A DNA stretch of 64,000 nucleotides from Tupaia tana (GCA_026018925.1 JAKSZU010000006.1:191839449-191903448), one strand, 5' to 3'; shown: positions 23,555 through 35,640, numbered from the stretch's first letter. Numbers and translations: made by a program. The notes: generated from the letters alone by a model not told the origin.

Positions 23555-24570
23555 TTTTTAGGACAGTTTTAAGTATACAGCAAAATTGGAGAGAGATAAA
23601 AATATTTCCTATGTACTCCCTACTAACTACATATGCATAGACTCCACCAGTATTCCCCACCAGAATATTCCATTTGTTTCAACTGAGGAGCCTGCATTGG
23701 CACATTATAATCACCCAAAGTTCTAGTTTACTTTAGGGTTCACTCTTGGCATTGCACAGTCTACGAGTTTGGTCAAATGTGTAGGGACGTCATTTCTACT
23801 ACCCTCAAGTCTATGTTGTCCCTATCCATCCTTCCTAGTACTCCCAACACCAGGCAACTATGGATCTTTAACTGTCTTCATAGTTTTGCTTTCTCCAGAA
23901 TGCTGTGCAGTTAAAATAATACAGTACATAGTCTTTTCATAGTGACTTCTTTCACTTAGTAATATAATTTAAGATTCTTTTATATCTTCCATTCTTCCAT
24001 GGCTTGGTAACTTTTTTTTTTTTTTTTTTTTTTTTTAGCTGAATAACATTCCTTTGCCTGGAAATAACACAGTTTACCGATTCATCTACTGATCAATGTC
24101 TTGGTTGCTTCCATGTTCAGGAATTGTCATAAACATTAATATGTGGGGCTTTGTGTATGCATAAGTTTTCAAGTCCTTTAAGTACATACCAAGGAGTATG
24201 ATACTGGTTTAGATGGTATGAACATGATTAATTTTGTAACACAGTATCAAACTGTCTTCCAAAGTGGCTGTCCCATTTTGCATTTTTCCTAGTAATAAAT
24301 GAGATTTCCTTCTATTTCATATCCTCACCAGAATGTAATGTTATCTGTGTTCTATATTTTGATGATTCTAATAGCTGATAGTGGCATCTCATTGTTATTT
24401 TAATTTGCATTTCCTTGATGACATATGATTTGGAAATTTTTTCATATGCTGACTTGTCATCTTTCTCTCTTTTTAGATGAGATGGGTGTCAAAGTCTTTG
24501 GTCTATTTTCTAATGAGGTTGCTGGTTTTTATATTGTTGAGTTTTCAACTGTTTAACTTGGTTCCCACAA
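23555..24570 (-). mobile_element. L1M 3' UTR and ORF2 tail
   Basis: A reversed old L1. It runs from the 3' UTR (TTAGGGTTCACTCTTGGCAT, TAGTTTTGCTTTCTCCAGAA) into the ORF2 C-terminus (TGGTTGCTTCCATGTTCAGG, CAAACTGTCTTCCAAAGTGG, TTTAATTTGCATTTCCTTGA). A T run of over 20 nt interrupts it near 24010. It parallels the L1M at 1276-2620. Confidence 0.88.
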
Positions 24571-24865
24571 AAGCCAGCCCAATTATTCACCTAATTAATT
24601 CCTTGGTTGCTGAAGGCAAATGAAAATTTTCACTCTCTTTCAAAATATAATAAATAACAATCATGCCTTACTTTAAATAATCTGATTTTGAATATAAATA
24701 TTTTATGAAATTCACTTGCCTTGAGTCTCACTACAAACTTTTAATAACATTCCTTGAGATAAACTTCAAAATGATGCAGAATGAATATGCATGTGATGTC
24801 AAATTATTTTCTTAATTATATTCAATTGGGACAAGATTTAAAAGTAACACCAAGTTTATTTATTT
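24571..24865. other. Unassigned, AT-rich
   Basis: Nothing recognised. Confidence 0.4.
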
Positions 24866-25128
24866 TTTTTTTGAATTTTCAGAGAGTGTGTGTGCTTACC
24901 AGAGAGAGACGGAAAGCACCCTTCGTGAGGTGTGATCATGCCACAATCCCTTTCCTGCACTTCTCCATCCCATCAGTACCCTGAGCATTCACACACACAC
25001 ACACACACACAGACACACACTCAGCATGTTTTTCAAGCCTCTAGGGCAAGATGTAAAACCTGGTCAGCCACATAGTATCTAGCTCCCTACACATAGTGCT
25101 TAACTACTTGCTGTGGTGCCAGCTCTAG
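24866..25128 (-). mobile_element. Long-form tRNA SINE, old (stacked pair)
   Basis: Reversed and diverged copy with an internal (CA)n at about 24991-25020. The head ends GTGGTGCCAGCTCTA. Confidence 0.8.
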
Positions 25129-25139
25129 AGTTTATCTTT

Positions 25140-25325
25140 TTGAGAATTACTTTATTTAACTTTATTCATTTATTTTAATTTTACCAAAGAGGAATAGAGT
25201 GAGTGAGAAAGAGAGAGAGAGAGAGAGAAAGTAAGGAAGCAAGTCACCAGGTCCAGGACTTGATCCACGGTCAGCCATGTGGGAGTCCAACGCTCTTAAC
25301 CACCACACTACCTACTGCTTCCCCC
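25140..25325 (-). mobile_element. Short-form tRNA SINE (stacked pair)
   Basis: Reversed: TTATTCATTTATTTTAATTT tail, AGAGAGAG tract, CAAGTCACCAGGTCCAGGAC, head ending CACACTACCTACTGC. Its tail faces the head of the copy at 25128. Confidence 0.85.
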
Positions 25326-25604
25326 AGTTTATTTTAATAGAAATTTCTGTTAAGATAATTGTATCTAGTTGTATGAAATAATATTGAGAAAAACTGTGTC
25401 TGCTTTTCACAGTTTCCTTGATCATAACATTTTGTCTTACCAAATGTAGTAGATTTACTGTTTTAATTGTGTTCTTTTTTATGTGTGTCTTTCTGCATTT
25501 GTTTGTTATGTTTTATACAATTTTGTGACCTGTGTAAATTTATATGTCCACCATGACAGTCAAGATACTAAACAGTTTCAAAAGTACAACACATGAGAGG
25601 GTTT

Positions 25605-25850
25605 TTCTTTTAGAATTTTTATTTGTGATAGACACATAATAATTGTACATCTTTATAAAGTACAACATGATATTGTGAAACTTGTATACAATATATGATG
25701 TTAAAATGAAAATGATTAATATATACATCAACTTATACATATATTTATCATTTCTTTGGTTGGGAAGATTTAAAATTATTTTTAGCTATTTTAAATGCAC
25801 AGTAAATTGTTATTAATTATTATATTCAGCTTGGACATGATTATTTCAAA
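25605..25850 (-). mobile_element. L1 3' UTR fragment, reversed
   Basis: GTGATAGACACATAATAATT, CAACATGATATTGTGAAACT and TTATCATTTCTTTGGTTGGG match the order of the reversed 3' UTR of placental L1s. No coding part. Confidence 0.7.
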
Positions 25851-25861
25851 GTACCACTGAA

Positions 25862-26134
25862 TTTTTTGTTTTGTTTTGTTTTGAGAGGTTTTTGCTATAG
25901 GGTGCATGCACTCACAAGAAAGACAGAGAGCGACAGAGAGACAGAAAGCAAGAAATCACTGCCCCAGGGTGGATGGCCACGCCACAATCCCTTCTCCTCC
26001 ATTCTCCTCTCGGGATCTTGGGCACGCATGCACACGCGCCCAGCATGAGTTTAAGCCACCGGATCGGGGACTCAAATTCTGGTTGACTACATGGGAGTCC
26101 AGCAACATAGCCAATACGCCAACTGCTGGTCCCG
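25862..26134 (-). mobile_element. Long-form tRNA SINE (stacked pair)
   Basis: Reversed copy with a (TTTTG)n tail, TTTTTGCTATAGGGTGCATG, and a head ending CGCCAACTGCTGGTCCC. Fairly well preserved. Confidence 0.92.
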
Positions 26135-26144
26135 CAAGCTTGAT

Positions 26145-26341
26145 TTTTTAAAAATAATTATTTATTTAGTTATATTTATTCATTCATTTATATTTTAATT
26201 TGACCAGAGAGAGATACACACACAGAGAGGGGGAAAGTGAGAAAGCAAGCCACCAGGTCCAGTATTTAAACCGCCATCGGCCATGTCCCAACACACACGG
26301 GAGTGTCCAGTGCCCTAACCACCACACCACCTGCTGGTCCC
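26145..26341 (-). mobile_element. Short-form tRNA SINE (stacked pair)
   Basis: Reversed copy. Flanks CAAGCTTGATTTTTT and CAAGCCTGCATTTTT look like a slightly decayed duplication. It carries a small internal repetition in the head (AACACACACGGGAGTGTCC). Confidence 0.88.
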
Positions 26342-26349
26342 TCAAGCCT

Positions 26350-26394
26350 GCATTTTTAACAACCTTCCTTTCTTCCTTTCTTCCTTCCTTCCTA
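26350..26394. repeat. (TTCC)n-like tract
   Basis: Irregular CTTTC/TTCC repeats at the tail side of the composite SINE. Confidence 0.85.
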
Positions 26395-26950
26395 AGATAA
26401 AAGTCTCATCACGTTGCCATCTTGCTGTCTCCAGCTGGGACTATAAATATGTGCCATTGTACCTGTATCCCCACCCCACCCCCCCGCCAAGGGGTGCCAG
26501 GGTATGTGTGCTCACTGAAGATAGAGAATGGGAAAGTGAGAAATTACCCCACCTCCCCAGGAGGGATGGCCACATCACAATCCCTTCTCCTCCATTCTCC
26601 TTGGGATTTCAGGAATGCACACATGCCTGCCCAGTATGATTTTCAAGCAGCCAGGTCTAGGATTCAAATTGTGGTTGACCATGTGGAAATCCAGCACCTT
26701 AGCCACCATGCCACCTGCTGGCCCCCTGCCTGACATTTTTAGATAGGATCTTCCTATGTTGCCCAGGCCAGCCTTGAGTTCATGATCTCCAATGATCCTT
26801 ATGCCTCTGCCTTCCTGAGTCACTGGAATCACAGGTCCTCATCACTACAACCAGTCTTTAAACCGTACTGGAGTTCAAACCTGAGACTTCCATGTGACCC
26901 CAGCCTGGAGAACAGAGTCACAGCAGCATGCATCATAGTGACTGGGCCTT
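26395..26950 (-). mobile_element. Composite tRNA-7SL SINE, split by a tRNA SINE
   Basis: On the minus strand a tRNA-like head comes first (26950 down to about 26850; box-B-like GGTTTGAACTCC). A 7SL-derived segment follows (GACCTGTGATTCCAGTGACT, GGCTGGCCTGGGCAACATAG), interrupted by the insertion at 26472-26724. A second 7SL-like piece (ATAGTCCCAGCTGGAGACAG) ends at 26395. The copy at 39131-39414 has the same order, so this is a family and not a chance join. It resembles the composite SINEs known from tree shrews. Confidence 0.75.
26472..26724 (-). mobile_element. Long-form tRNA SINE inside the composite SINE
   Basis: Reversed, diverged copy with a C-rich left end (CCACCCCACCCCCCCGCCAA) in place of a clear T tail. 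The head ends GCCACCTGCTGGCCCC. Confidence 0.82.
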
Positions 26951-27896
26951 CACAAATACTATATATATATTTTCTTTTTATCAAATACTATTTAAAACAT
27001 ACTTACTGCTTACATTTGCAGTACTTTTTTTTTTTATTGTGGCAAAATTTTGAGAAAGAGAACTAGAACATATTTATGATACTTTCTTCCCTAAGAAACT
27101 ATCTCTTCCAGTAGAAGTTGGACTCACATTGAATAAACTTTCTTTGTACATCTCCTTCTAGGCTCAGGTTGTAGGCTTTCTAATAGTTCAATCCCTTGGA
27201 CATTGCTATGGGAAATAAGTTTCTCTTGGAGGCCAGCAAGTTGCATGGACAATGAACATGATTTATGGCTCCAGGACTACTGGCTCCATTTCCGTCTTGG
27301 GTGGAGAGCGTAGGGCTCTACTTGTTTTGGTAGATATTTTTCTGAGGGATGTATGAGGTATGGTTGTATTTCTATGTAGGGCCAAGCATCACTGAAATTT
27401 AGAGAGGCTTACACATGAAAAGACCTATTTATGAAACAGACAAATAAATGAATAAAAATGACAAAAAACAGAGATTATCTTGAGTATGACAATTGAGTGG
27501 TTAAAGAGTAATCTGGAAACAATGAATAAATTTGAGATTTGGATAATTATATCATGATATAATGAAATAAAGCCGTAGTTTTAAGGGAAGCCATATGGAT
27601 CTATGGGTGACAGGATATCATTTCTAGGACTTACCTCAAATAGTTCAAAAATGATATATAATTTTTTGACTGCACCATCAGATGGGCTTGGTTGCTTTTA
27701 GTGTTATGGTCAAACTCAGAATCCTAGACTGGATATAATATCAGTTTGAGACAACTTTTTTTTTTTTTTAAATGTGTTTGTTGTTTAGAGAAATCAGTAA
27801 AATTCCCAGAGAATTGTTTTTGTTTGTTTGTTAGTTTTCTTAATCTGTATGTGTTTGTTTTGAGAGGTTTGTTTCTTTTTATCTTTCCTTTTCTTT
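26951..27896. other. Unassigned
   Basis: The part at 27070-27400 is more complex than its surroundings, but I recognise no exon or repeat. T-rich runs near 27758 and TTTG-rich sequence near 27815. Confidence 0.4.
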
Positions 27897-28141
27897 TTTG
27901 AGGAGGTTTTTGCTATAGGGCACTTATGGTTGTCAGAAAGTCAGAGAGAGACAGAAAGTGAGAAATCGCTCCCCAGGGGGATGGCCACACTGCAATCCCT
28001 TCTCCTCCATTCTCCTTTCGGGATCTTGATCACGTATGCACACGTACCTGGCATGAGTTTAGGCTGCTGGGTCCAGGATTCAAACCTCAGTCGACTACAT
28101 GGGAGTCCAGCAACATAACCATTAATGCTATCTACTAAACC
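27897..28141 (-). mobile_element. Long-form tRNA SINE (stacked pair)
   Basis: Reversed copy from GAGGAGGTTTTTGCTATAGG to the decayed head end GCTATCTACTAAACCC. Confidence 0.88.
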
Positions 28142-28375
28142 CAAGAGTTTTTTCTTTAGATCATGTTCACTTGCCGGAGAGAGAGATAGACACAGTGAGA
28201 GGGAAAGTGAGAAATCACTCACCCAGGAGGGAAGGCCTTGTCACAATCTCTTCTCCATTCTCCTCCTGGGATCTTAGGCACTCATGTTTTTCAAGCCACT
28301 GGGTCCAGGACTCGAACCACAGTTGGCCATGTAGGGATCCAGTGACATAACCACTATGTCATCTGCCGGTCTCTC
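28142..28375 (-). mobile_element. Long-form tRNA SINE, older (stacked pair)
   Basis: Reversed and shorter in the body than most copies. The head ends ATGTCATCTGCCGGTCTCT. Directly adjacent to the copy at 28141, same orientation. Confidence 0.85.
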
Positions 28376-28429
28376 TAATTTGTGTTTACTACTAGAATGC
28401 ACATTATGTTTAATACAATGATGGCAATA

Positions 28430-28680
28430 GTAATATCTAGCATCATCAGGAGAGTATTTACTATGCTCCATGTTCTAGGTTGCAAGCTAATTTTTTAGTG
28501 TGAATTCTCTTTTTTAGTGTTCACAGAAGCCCTGTTAAGTACCACAAGAAAACTAAAGTTAAGGAGATTTAAGAGAGTAACCCAGTTTCACAAGGATAAT
28601 AAATGGAAGAAACACAATTTGAACCAGGGAGTTTAATTCCAGAACTTTTGCTTTTAACTACTTTACTGTGCTCCTGCCTC
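28430..28680 (+). mobile_element. MIR
   Basis: GAGTATTTACTATGCTCCAT, a TAAGTACCAC zone, GAGAGTAACCCAGTTTCACA, AATTTGAACCAGGGAGT and a CTACTTTACTGTGCTCCTGC end are in the correct MIR order. Ancient. Confidence 0.8.
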
Positions 28681-29060
28681 TGGACAGATAAATACATTTT
28701 ATGGTAGACTTGAGAACATTTTATACTACTACTAAATTCAGCAGTGATTCAGATACCAGATATGCATTCAGTGTTCAATTTGCAAACTTGCATATCTAAA
28801 TGTTAGCTTCCATCTGAGATGATCTTAAATTTTAAATAATTCCATATTGTTTCTTGAAAAAGTTTATCCATGTTTTTAAAAAATATTTTTGGCTCAGAAG
28901 AAGGTATTTCATTTTAACGTGCAGCAAGTTTTTCTTTTTTTCTCTTAATTCAAGATTGTTCCCCATACACAACATGAATTATATTTTTATCAATTATAAA
29001 TTTAAGCTATCATTCATTATATCTTAATGCCAGCATTATTATTAGTTTTTAAAAATTTGC
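28681..29060. other. Unassigned, AT-rich
   Basis: Nothing recognised. Confidence 0.4.
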
Positions 29061-29061
29061 C

Positions 29062-29226
29062 AGAAAGCCAGGTGCATGTGCGTGCATGCCCAAGATCCCA
29101 AGAGGAGAATGGAAGAGAAGGGATTGCAGCATGGCCATCTTCTCTGGTGGGGTGATTTCTTACTTTCTGTCTCTCTGTCTCTTTCTGGCGAGCACACGTG
29201 CCCTATAGCAAAAACCTCTCAAGAAG
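29062..29226 (+). mobile_element. 5'-truncated long-form tRNA SINE
   Basis: It begins in the body (GCCAGGTGCATGTGCGTGCA) and runs to CCCTATAGCAAAAACCTCTC without any tRNA head or clear A tail. Truncation at the 5' side is common in L1-driven copying. Confidence 0.88.
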
Positions 29227-30559
29227 ACTTCCTTTGAATAGAACATTTCTACTTATTTATGAGTCTAATTATAGTTCTTTCCTAACACACTCTACCAAAG
29301 ATGATGGGCACTTCCTTTTACTCTAGCTTTCAAAGATGTACTCAGGATGACTGAGTTAAATTCAATTTTCCCATCTTTCAACTCTACCTCTTGAGAATAT
29401 GTCAGCTTCCATAACAGTTCTCTTTGTGTCACTGTGTTACAGAGGTTTCACTGAATCATGTAAAAATGGGTACTAGTGTTCATTCGTGTGTGCTATCAAT
29501 AGTTCTTCAGCTTAGTTAAAACTTGCAAATCACTCTTCCAAACTGCCACAGTGCATTTAATTACTGTCTTGCTGGGGTAGAGTTTATTATTATTATTATT
29601 ATACTAGAGTTAATCATGGTTTTATTGTTTATAAAAAGTTTATTAGTAAAAGGTGTTTAATGGTTATCTGCTAGCATTTTAAAATGGCATAGCGGTAATC
29701 AGCCCTCAAAGGACTTTATCTACCTAAGGTTAGCTGAAAAACACAGCAGCCTAATTAGCATCCCAAATCACCACCCTGCCATCTGTTATCTCTAGGCAAA
29801 GCAGAAGAAAATGTAAATGCCTGAGAAATGAGGGCTTTGTGTGCGAAGTCCAGATTTTTAATTTTTAATTTTTTTTCATTTTGTCCCCATAGCATTTATA
29901 GTCGTACTGATGGTGCCAATGATGAAAAGAAGTGTTCCTTTCTATTATACTACTATTGTTGAAGAATGCGAATGGGGAAAGGTGTCAGAGAAGAGCCACA
30001 GAATCATAACAAGTACATACCACTTCAGTCTGTTTTTAAAGATCAAAAATAGGATGCAAAGTAGGTGGACAAACAGAACTTCACACCCTAGAGCTATTCA
30101 TCTGACACCCTGTGCTGACATAAACTCATTACAGAAATGACACATTTCTCAAATAGGTAACATATTTTGTTACAAGATTGGGAAAGTACACCACAGCTCT
30201 AATCACACCAGTAGCCACTATATTTATTTTTCACACACAAGTCAGTTTATCTAGAAACAATCTTTGTTTGATACAAAACAAGTAAATGGTGTTGTAACGT
30301 TCTGACCTTTTGAAGAAATTAGTGTTGTTTCGGGTGTGTGTGTTTTATTAACACAAAATTACTCTTCTTGTCTTGAAGAGTTTCCCTAATATCGAAAATA
30401 AACAAACAAACAAAACAAAATAAAAACCTACACATTCATTTCTTCTAAACTTATGAGGCAAGAAAAATATAAGGGACAGTATGCAAAATAGTTTATCAAA
30501 AGATAATGAAATGTAAGCCTCCCGTCTCTTCTATTTTTCCAGTGAGGCAGCTACTTTTA
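29227..30559. other. Unassigned, partly complex sequence
   Basis: No repeat recognised apart from an (ATT)n tract at 29585-29602. The part at 29640-29860 is free of simple repeats and of known transposon motifs. Confidence 0.4.
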
Positions 30560-30790
30560 TTTTTTGGAGAGGTTTAAGCTATAGGGCGCATGCGCTCACC
30601 AGAGAGACAGAATGCAAGAAATCACCCCCCAGGGGGGATGGCCTTCCCTTCTCCTCCATTCTCCTCTTGGGATCTTGGGCCCACATGCACACGCACCCAG
30701 CGTGAGTTTAAGTCGCCGGGTCTGGGACTCAAACCGTGGTCGACTACATGGGAGTTCAGTGACATAGTCATTACGCTAACTGCTGGTCCC
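30560..30790 (-). mobile_element. Long-form tRNA SINE, fairly young
   Basis: Reversed. GGGCGCATGCGCTCACCAG and GTCGCCGGGTCTGGGACTC retain CpGs. Part of the body is missing near 30645. Flanks GTGAGGCAGCT and GTGAGGTGGCT suggest a decayed duplication. Confidence 0.9.
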
Positions 30791-31254
30791 TCTGTGAGGT
30801 GGCTCCTTTGAGCACCAAAACCATTAATGAGCATTCTATGATTCATGTCAAGAGAGTGTTATAACTCCATGGAGAAAAGATGATGATTTCAATTCCAGCT
30901 CCTATCAAGCACACCACAAGCACAATAGCTAATCATCAAAAGAATTAAATATGTAAAATATCTAAAGATATTTTTGTCCAAGAAATTATACTCATATACC
31001 TCTCTGGAAAGCAAGGTGTTGTTTTGTAACTTAAAAGAGATCCTCTTCATATGGATTAAATAACAATGATATATGATAATAGATTAAAATGATGACTATA
31101 AAAATTAAAATGTAATATTTCATTCCAATTTTAGATATTGACATGATGAAATATTTTGGCTTTTTAGATTACTACTGATTTTTATCTTATTATTCTTGGG
31201 TAGGATTCTGTACCAAAGTATAGCAATAAGCTTTTAAATATACTTTCTCTTTCT
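30791..31254. other. Unassigned, AT-rich
   Basis: Nothing recognised. Confidence 0.4.
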
Positions 31255-31325
31255 GGCTCACTTATTCATTCAACAAAACATTTTGTGTACTTCCTATATG
31301 TTAAGCAACATCTTACAGATTAGTA
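31255..31325 (+). mobile_element. L2/MIR-type fragment
   Basis: CACTTATTCATTCAACAAAA followed by TGTGTACTTCCTATATGTTA matches the common ancient ATTCATTCAACAAATATTTATTG segment. Confidence 0.5.
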
Positions 31326-31805
31326 GTATTACTAACCTTATAATGTCTTATATTGTTAATAGTAAACATTTATGGTTCCATGGTTTACTTGTTCTGTCTA
31401 GTGTATAAAAAAAAGTAGTAACTAAACAATGATAAGGAAAAACACAAAGCAAAAAAAAAAAAAAAAAAATCTATGTACACACATAATGAGATCTAGCCTG
31501 GGAAGAGAATCAAATGGAACACTCAAGAAAACAGGAGGAATTAACTGAGCAAAGAAAAAGAGAGAAAGTAGTCTGAGCATATGAACTAACTACACAAGAA
31601 AATACTCTGTGATGAGAAATTATGACATACTTGTTTTAAGAGAAAGAAGACCAACGTACAGTGAAGAAAGTTATACAACATAAAGCTGAAAATGTAGTCA
31701 AAGGACAGTTCATATAAGGCATTGTTCTCTGTCCTAAAATATTGGTAAGCCACTCAATGGTTTTATATCATGAAGTGATATAGTTGTATGTGCATTTTTT
31801 AACTC
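31326..31805. other. Unassigned, with a long A run
   Basis: A run of about 21 A ends near 31470. Nothing else recognised. Confidence 0.35.
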
Positions 31806-32065
31806 TTTTCTTTAAAGAAAGATATTTGCTCCAAGGTGCATGTATGTGTTGGAGAGACAGAGAGGGACAAAGAGACAGAAAGTGAGAAATCACCCCCCAG
31901 GGAAGATGGCCATGCCACAGTCCCTTCTCCTCCATTCTCCTCTTGAGATTTGGATATGTGTGCACACAAGCCTGGCATGAGTTTTAAGTCACTGGGTCCA
32001 GGACTCAAACTATGTCTGATACCTGGGAGTCCAGCAACATAACCATTACACCGTCTGCTGGTCCC
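31806..32065 (-). mobile_element. Long-form tRNA SINE with decayed TSD
   Basis: Reversed copy. Flanks TGTGCATTTTTT (left) and AGGTGCATTTTG (right) resemble a duplication. Confidence 0.9.
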
Positions 32066-32847
32066 CATAGGTGCATTTTGAAAAGAATAGCATGACCATA
32101 CAGGGAAAAGATACACAGTGTTGCTAATGAGCCAGTGATAGTCTGTGAAGGGATTGTATTTACTTATAGTGAGCTGGGAGCTGTGAATAATGAACAAAGT
32201 GAGAAGTTATGTGGTCATACTTCATAAATTATCACCTGCTTTGAGACCTTTACAATTATATAACCTTGCAAAGATTTTGTTTCATTATATGTAAAGTAAT
32301 GAAATTTATTCATTCATTTAAATATGCTAGACTAATCAGTGAAAAGATGACCTTGTGGGTTTCTCTCTTTTTTCTCCCAAACCCATTTTATTGGTCGTGA
32401 GTGCCTTTCTCCAGTGTTTCTATTTGTCCACCCACTAGGCACATTTGCTCTTCCCCATCCCATTGAAATTAAGGTTAGGCATGTGACTTCATTGAGTAAT
32501 GAAAAGACTAGAGATGGGATAATAAAAATTTTCTTTAAACCTATGACAGCTAAGGGGGCTTCTTAAAATATTTTATTTTATTCTGACATTTAACCACTGT
32601 ACATCTTTGCAGCATACAAAATGAATCTTCTCGGCATAAATAACCTGCGTATTAGTCTAGTCAGATATTACCATACACATCATCATGAGGTAGATTTTGC
32701 AATATGAATATAAATTAATTGAAGAAAGTTGGAGGAAAAGACTAAAACAAATAGTACTAATTCATGCTTTCAAAATTATGGACAAATTTTTGCTATATAA
32801 TTCACAGGTTGATTTCAAAATATATAAAAAAGAAAAGGAGCATTAAA
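32066..32847. other. Unassigned
   Basis: The stretch 32575-32720 (CTGTACATCTTTGCAGCATA) may be a decayed reversed L1 3' UTR, but the match is weak. Confidence 0.35.
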
Positions 32848-33010
32848 AAAAAAAACTGCTAGAGGATATGTGGACTTGCAAGAGAGAAACAAAGAGAGAG
32901 GGAAAGAGAGAAAGAAAACAAGAAAGCACACTCCACCATGGACAACCCAGAACTGCAGAGTTGGCCATGTGGGACACAGCTGCCTTAACCACCAGGCCAC
33001 AGGCTGACCC
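32848..33010 (-). mobile_element. Short-form-like tRNA SINE, diverged
   Basis: Reversed. The head ends AACCACCAGGCCACAGGCTG and the purine tract reads AGAGAGAAACAAAGAGAG. The extra segment ACTCCACCATGGACAACCC is not seen in the other short copies, so it may be a subfamily. Confidence 0.7.
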
Positions 33011-33021
33011 AAAGAAAAGTT

Positions 33022-33262
33022 TTGAATTGGCTCCATTGCCTCATGGTTCAGGGATCTGGATCCCACATGGCCAACTGTGGTTTGAATCCCAGCTTTCTTG
33101 GTTCAAAAAACATACTGGGCTCATGTGCATGTGTACCTAAAATCCCAACAAGATGGAGAAATGGAGGAGAAGGAATTGATGCATTTGGCGGGGTTTTCTC
33201 CATCTCTCTCTCTTTCTTGCTTTCAGGCAAATGTACACACCCTCTAGCAATTAAGAAAAAAA
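33022..33262 (+). mobile_element. Long-form tRNA SINE, old
   Basis: The tRNA head is decayed (GGCTCCATTGCCTCATGG). CCAACTGTGGTTTGAATCCC, CACATGGCC and the body GGAGAAATGGAGGAGAAGG are clear. It lies head to head with the reversed copy ending at 33010. Confidence 0.8.
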
Positions 33263-33695
33263 GAACAAAAAAAACATTTTTTGAGAAAGAGCTATAGTTA
33301 CATTAAGCTAAAGTGACCAAAACATTATACTAATTTTGTAGGAATAGGAAATAAATTATTTGAACAAATTAAATTTTCAAAAACACATCCAAGGATGCGG
33401 TTTTGGATTATTACACAAGTTACTGCAAATAAGTAAGAAAAAGCTGAACAATTTATGAAATGATATTGGGATGATTGGTTTTCTACCAAAAATCAAATAT
33501 TTGGATACTGTAGCACCATTCAAATGCCACAGGATATCAAATGAAACCTAAACTACAGTAATTTTAAATAATTTGCAATATTAAATAAAACTACAAAGAT
33601 AACAGAAAAAAATGACAGCTTATGCTTATGTTCCATATTCTGCATATTTCCATGTATTCTATATTTAAAGCTCTGGATTTCCATTTTTTTTAACA
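33263..33695. other. Unassigned, AT-rich
   Basis: Nothing recognised. Confidence 0.4.
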
Positions 33696-33835
33696 ATTAT
33701 ATCTCTGCCTTATCCATTAGATTCTAAGTTTTCTAAATGTAGGTGCATAAATTATTCATTTTTGATCCCTGATCTGGGATCTAAAGCCTTGCATGAACAG
33801 ACACATTTAAAATGTTTATTGAATTACACTGATTT
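33696..33835 (+). mobile_element. LINE-2 3' end
   Basis: GTTTTCTAAATGTAGGTGCA, GATCCCTGATCTGGGATC and AAAATGTTTATTGAATTA follow the L2 3' end order. Confidence 0.5.
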
Positions 33836-33884
33836 GAATTACAATAAAATGAAAAAGTATCATTTACATTTATGTATTCATTCT

Positions 33885-34560
33885 GTCCATAAACTTGTTT
33901 TGAACCCATGTAACAAGCCTTGTACTTGGTGCAGGTGATAAAAAAATAAACATGTTCTCTGACATCCAATGACCTTAATATTTGAGAAGGCAGACATTGA
34001 GAAACATCAGCAATAAATTTTAAAATACACCAAAATGTAGGAATTGCAATAAATAATGCATAGCTTATTGTGGAAGCATTTAAAATAAAAAGTTAGCATC
34101 TGTCAAGCATTTATTCTGTACTATGCACTGTTCTAAATACTTTTTTATCTATGTAAATAATCCTTGTAGCAACCCAGTAAGGAAAATACTCTTACGATAT
34201 ACTCTCATTAATGTAACATGGAAACTGAGGCATACGGATATTAGGCAATTAGCCAAGGGCCATATGGGTCTCATGTGAGAAAGCCACAGTTCACATTTTA
34301 ACAATTATAAAGTTCCACCTCATTACTAGGAGATAGAGGGTAAGCTTCAGGAAAAGCTCAAGAAAGACATAAAGATGCTGTTGACTTTTGAGTTGATTTT
34401 TGAAAAGTGAGGTGACATTTACTAAATGGAAGAAAAAATGCAAGTAGATCCTTGGAGGGAGTAGGAGAAATTTTCAGGTGGGAGAAACTGTAAAATAAAA
34501 TGATTCTGATAGTGGGTAAGGGGAATATAAAAATGAAAATGAGCCTGATGATTTCAAAAG
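33885..34560 (+). mobile_element. LINE-2 region, split by MIR
   Basis: The left part (CAAGCCTTGTACTTGGTGCA, AACATGTTCTCTGACATCC) and the right part (TTGAGTTGATTTTTGAAAAG, TCCTTGGAGGGAGTAGGAG) resemble L2 3' sequence. The MIR at 34095-34320 lies between them. Old and diverged. Confidence 0.5.
34095..34320 (+). mobile_element. MIR
   Basis: CTGTACTATGCACTGTTCTA, AATAATCCTTGTAGCAACCC, ATGGAAACTGAGGCATACGG and TTAGCCAAGGGCCATATGG are in clean MIR order. Confidence 0.85.
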
Positions 34561-35640
34561 GACACTCATGTTAAAAGGATAGAAATGGGGAATCACAGAC
34601 ATGCTAGACTAGGAACTAAGGTTTTCAAATGTGTTACTACATAAACAAATATTTTAGGTTTAAAAGTAAACCAAACATTCTCAACTGGATTGGTCTGAGA
34701 AGTATTTCATGATAGGTAGAGTCTTTTTACAAGCAAAATGAGAAATAGTGATTGACTGTTTAAAAAAATTAGAATAATAATAATAATGATTGGGGAAAAA
34801 ATTGAAAAGATATTGAATGATGAAGTGGGGGAGATTAATGTCTCTGTATTGACTGACATGCATGGCATTCCCTTTTGAAAAAGCAATGTAATACACTGTA
34901 AAGTTATATGCAATCCAATGTAATATAAACAAGATTATGATGATAATTAAAATAAATAAATAAATAATTTAAAAAGTAAACCAAACAAACATGGATGAAG
35001 TTGAATCTTGAGCTAAACAATTGAAGAAATCCAAAAAGAGAAAGAAAAAAAGGATGAGCCTTCTGGGCAACAGAGAAAACAGCAGGATTTTTGGTCATTG
35101 TTAGGAAAAAAATCTATGTTTTCCCCACTAAGAAAATGATTTTGCCACAAACAAAATAGAAGAAAAAAAACATAAAAGAGGATGTTTTCTAAAACTCTGA
35201 GAAAGTTATTGATGTAACTTGGTTTAGACTGATAGAAAAAGAAGAAAAGATGAAAAGCATCTTCAAGAGTCCAAGAACTTATAAAAGGTTACAAAGAATT
35301 GAAAAAGCCTAGTGATTAAATTCCATGTAAAAGCCTGATTTTGAAAGACCCTTAGTATAGCAAAAATTCTCTTCTTTTCATAACCTAGTATTGAGCTTTT
35401 ATTTGGCCCTCATCATTACGTTACTTGGAAATAATTTAAAATGTATTAACAAGTTTTGCTTATGGTCTATGGTAGCCCAATGAATATCATCCCTACTCCT
35501 GGACTGAGTTCCGAACAAATTAAAAAATAAGAAAAAGAACAAATATAAAGAGAAGATCAAAATATCATCTCATTAATTAAAATCTGTTTCCACAAATTAG
35601 AAAAGGACTGATTGTTCTGTAGTCATGGTAACAAAGGCTA
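34561..35640. other. Unassigned, A-rich
   Basis: Low-complexity A-rich sequence with (AAT)n patches near 34775 and 34955. The overlapping minus-strand frames at 34681-34932 are low-complexity translations. Confidence 0.4.
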
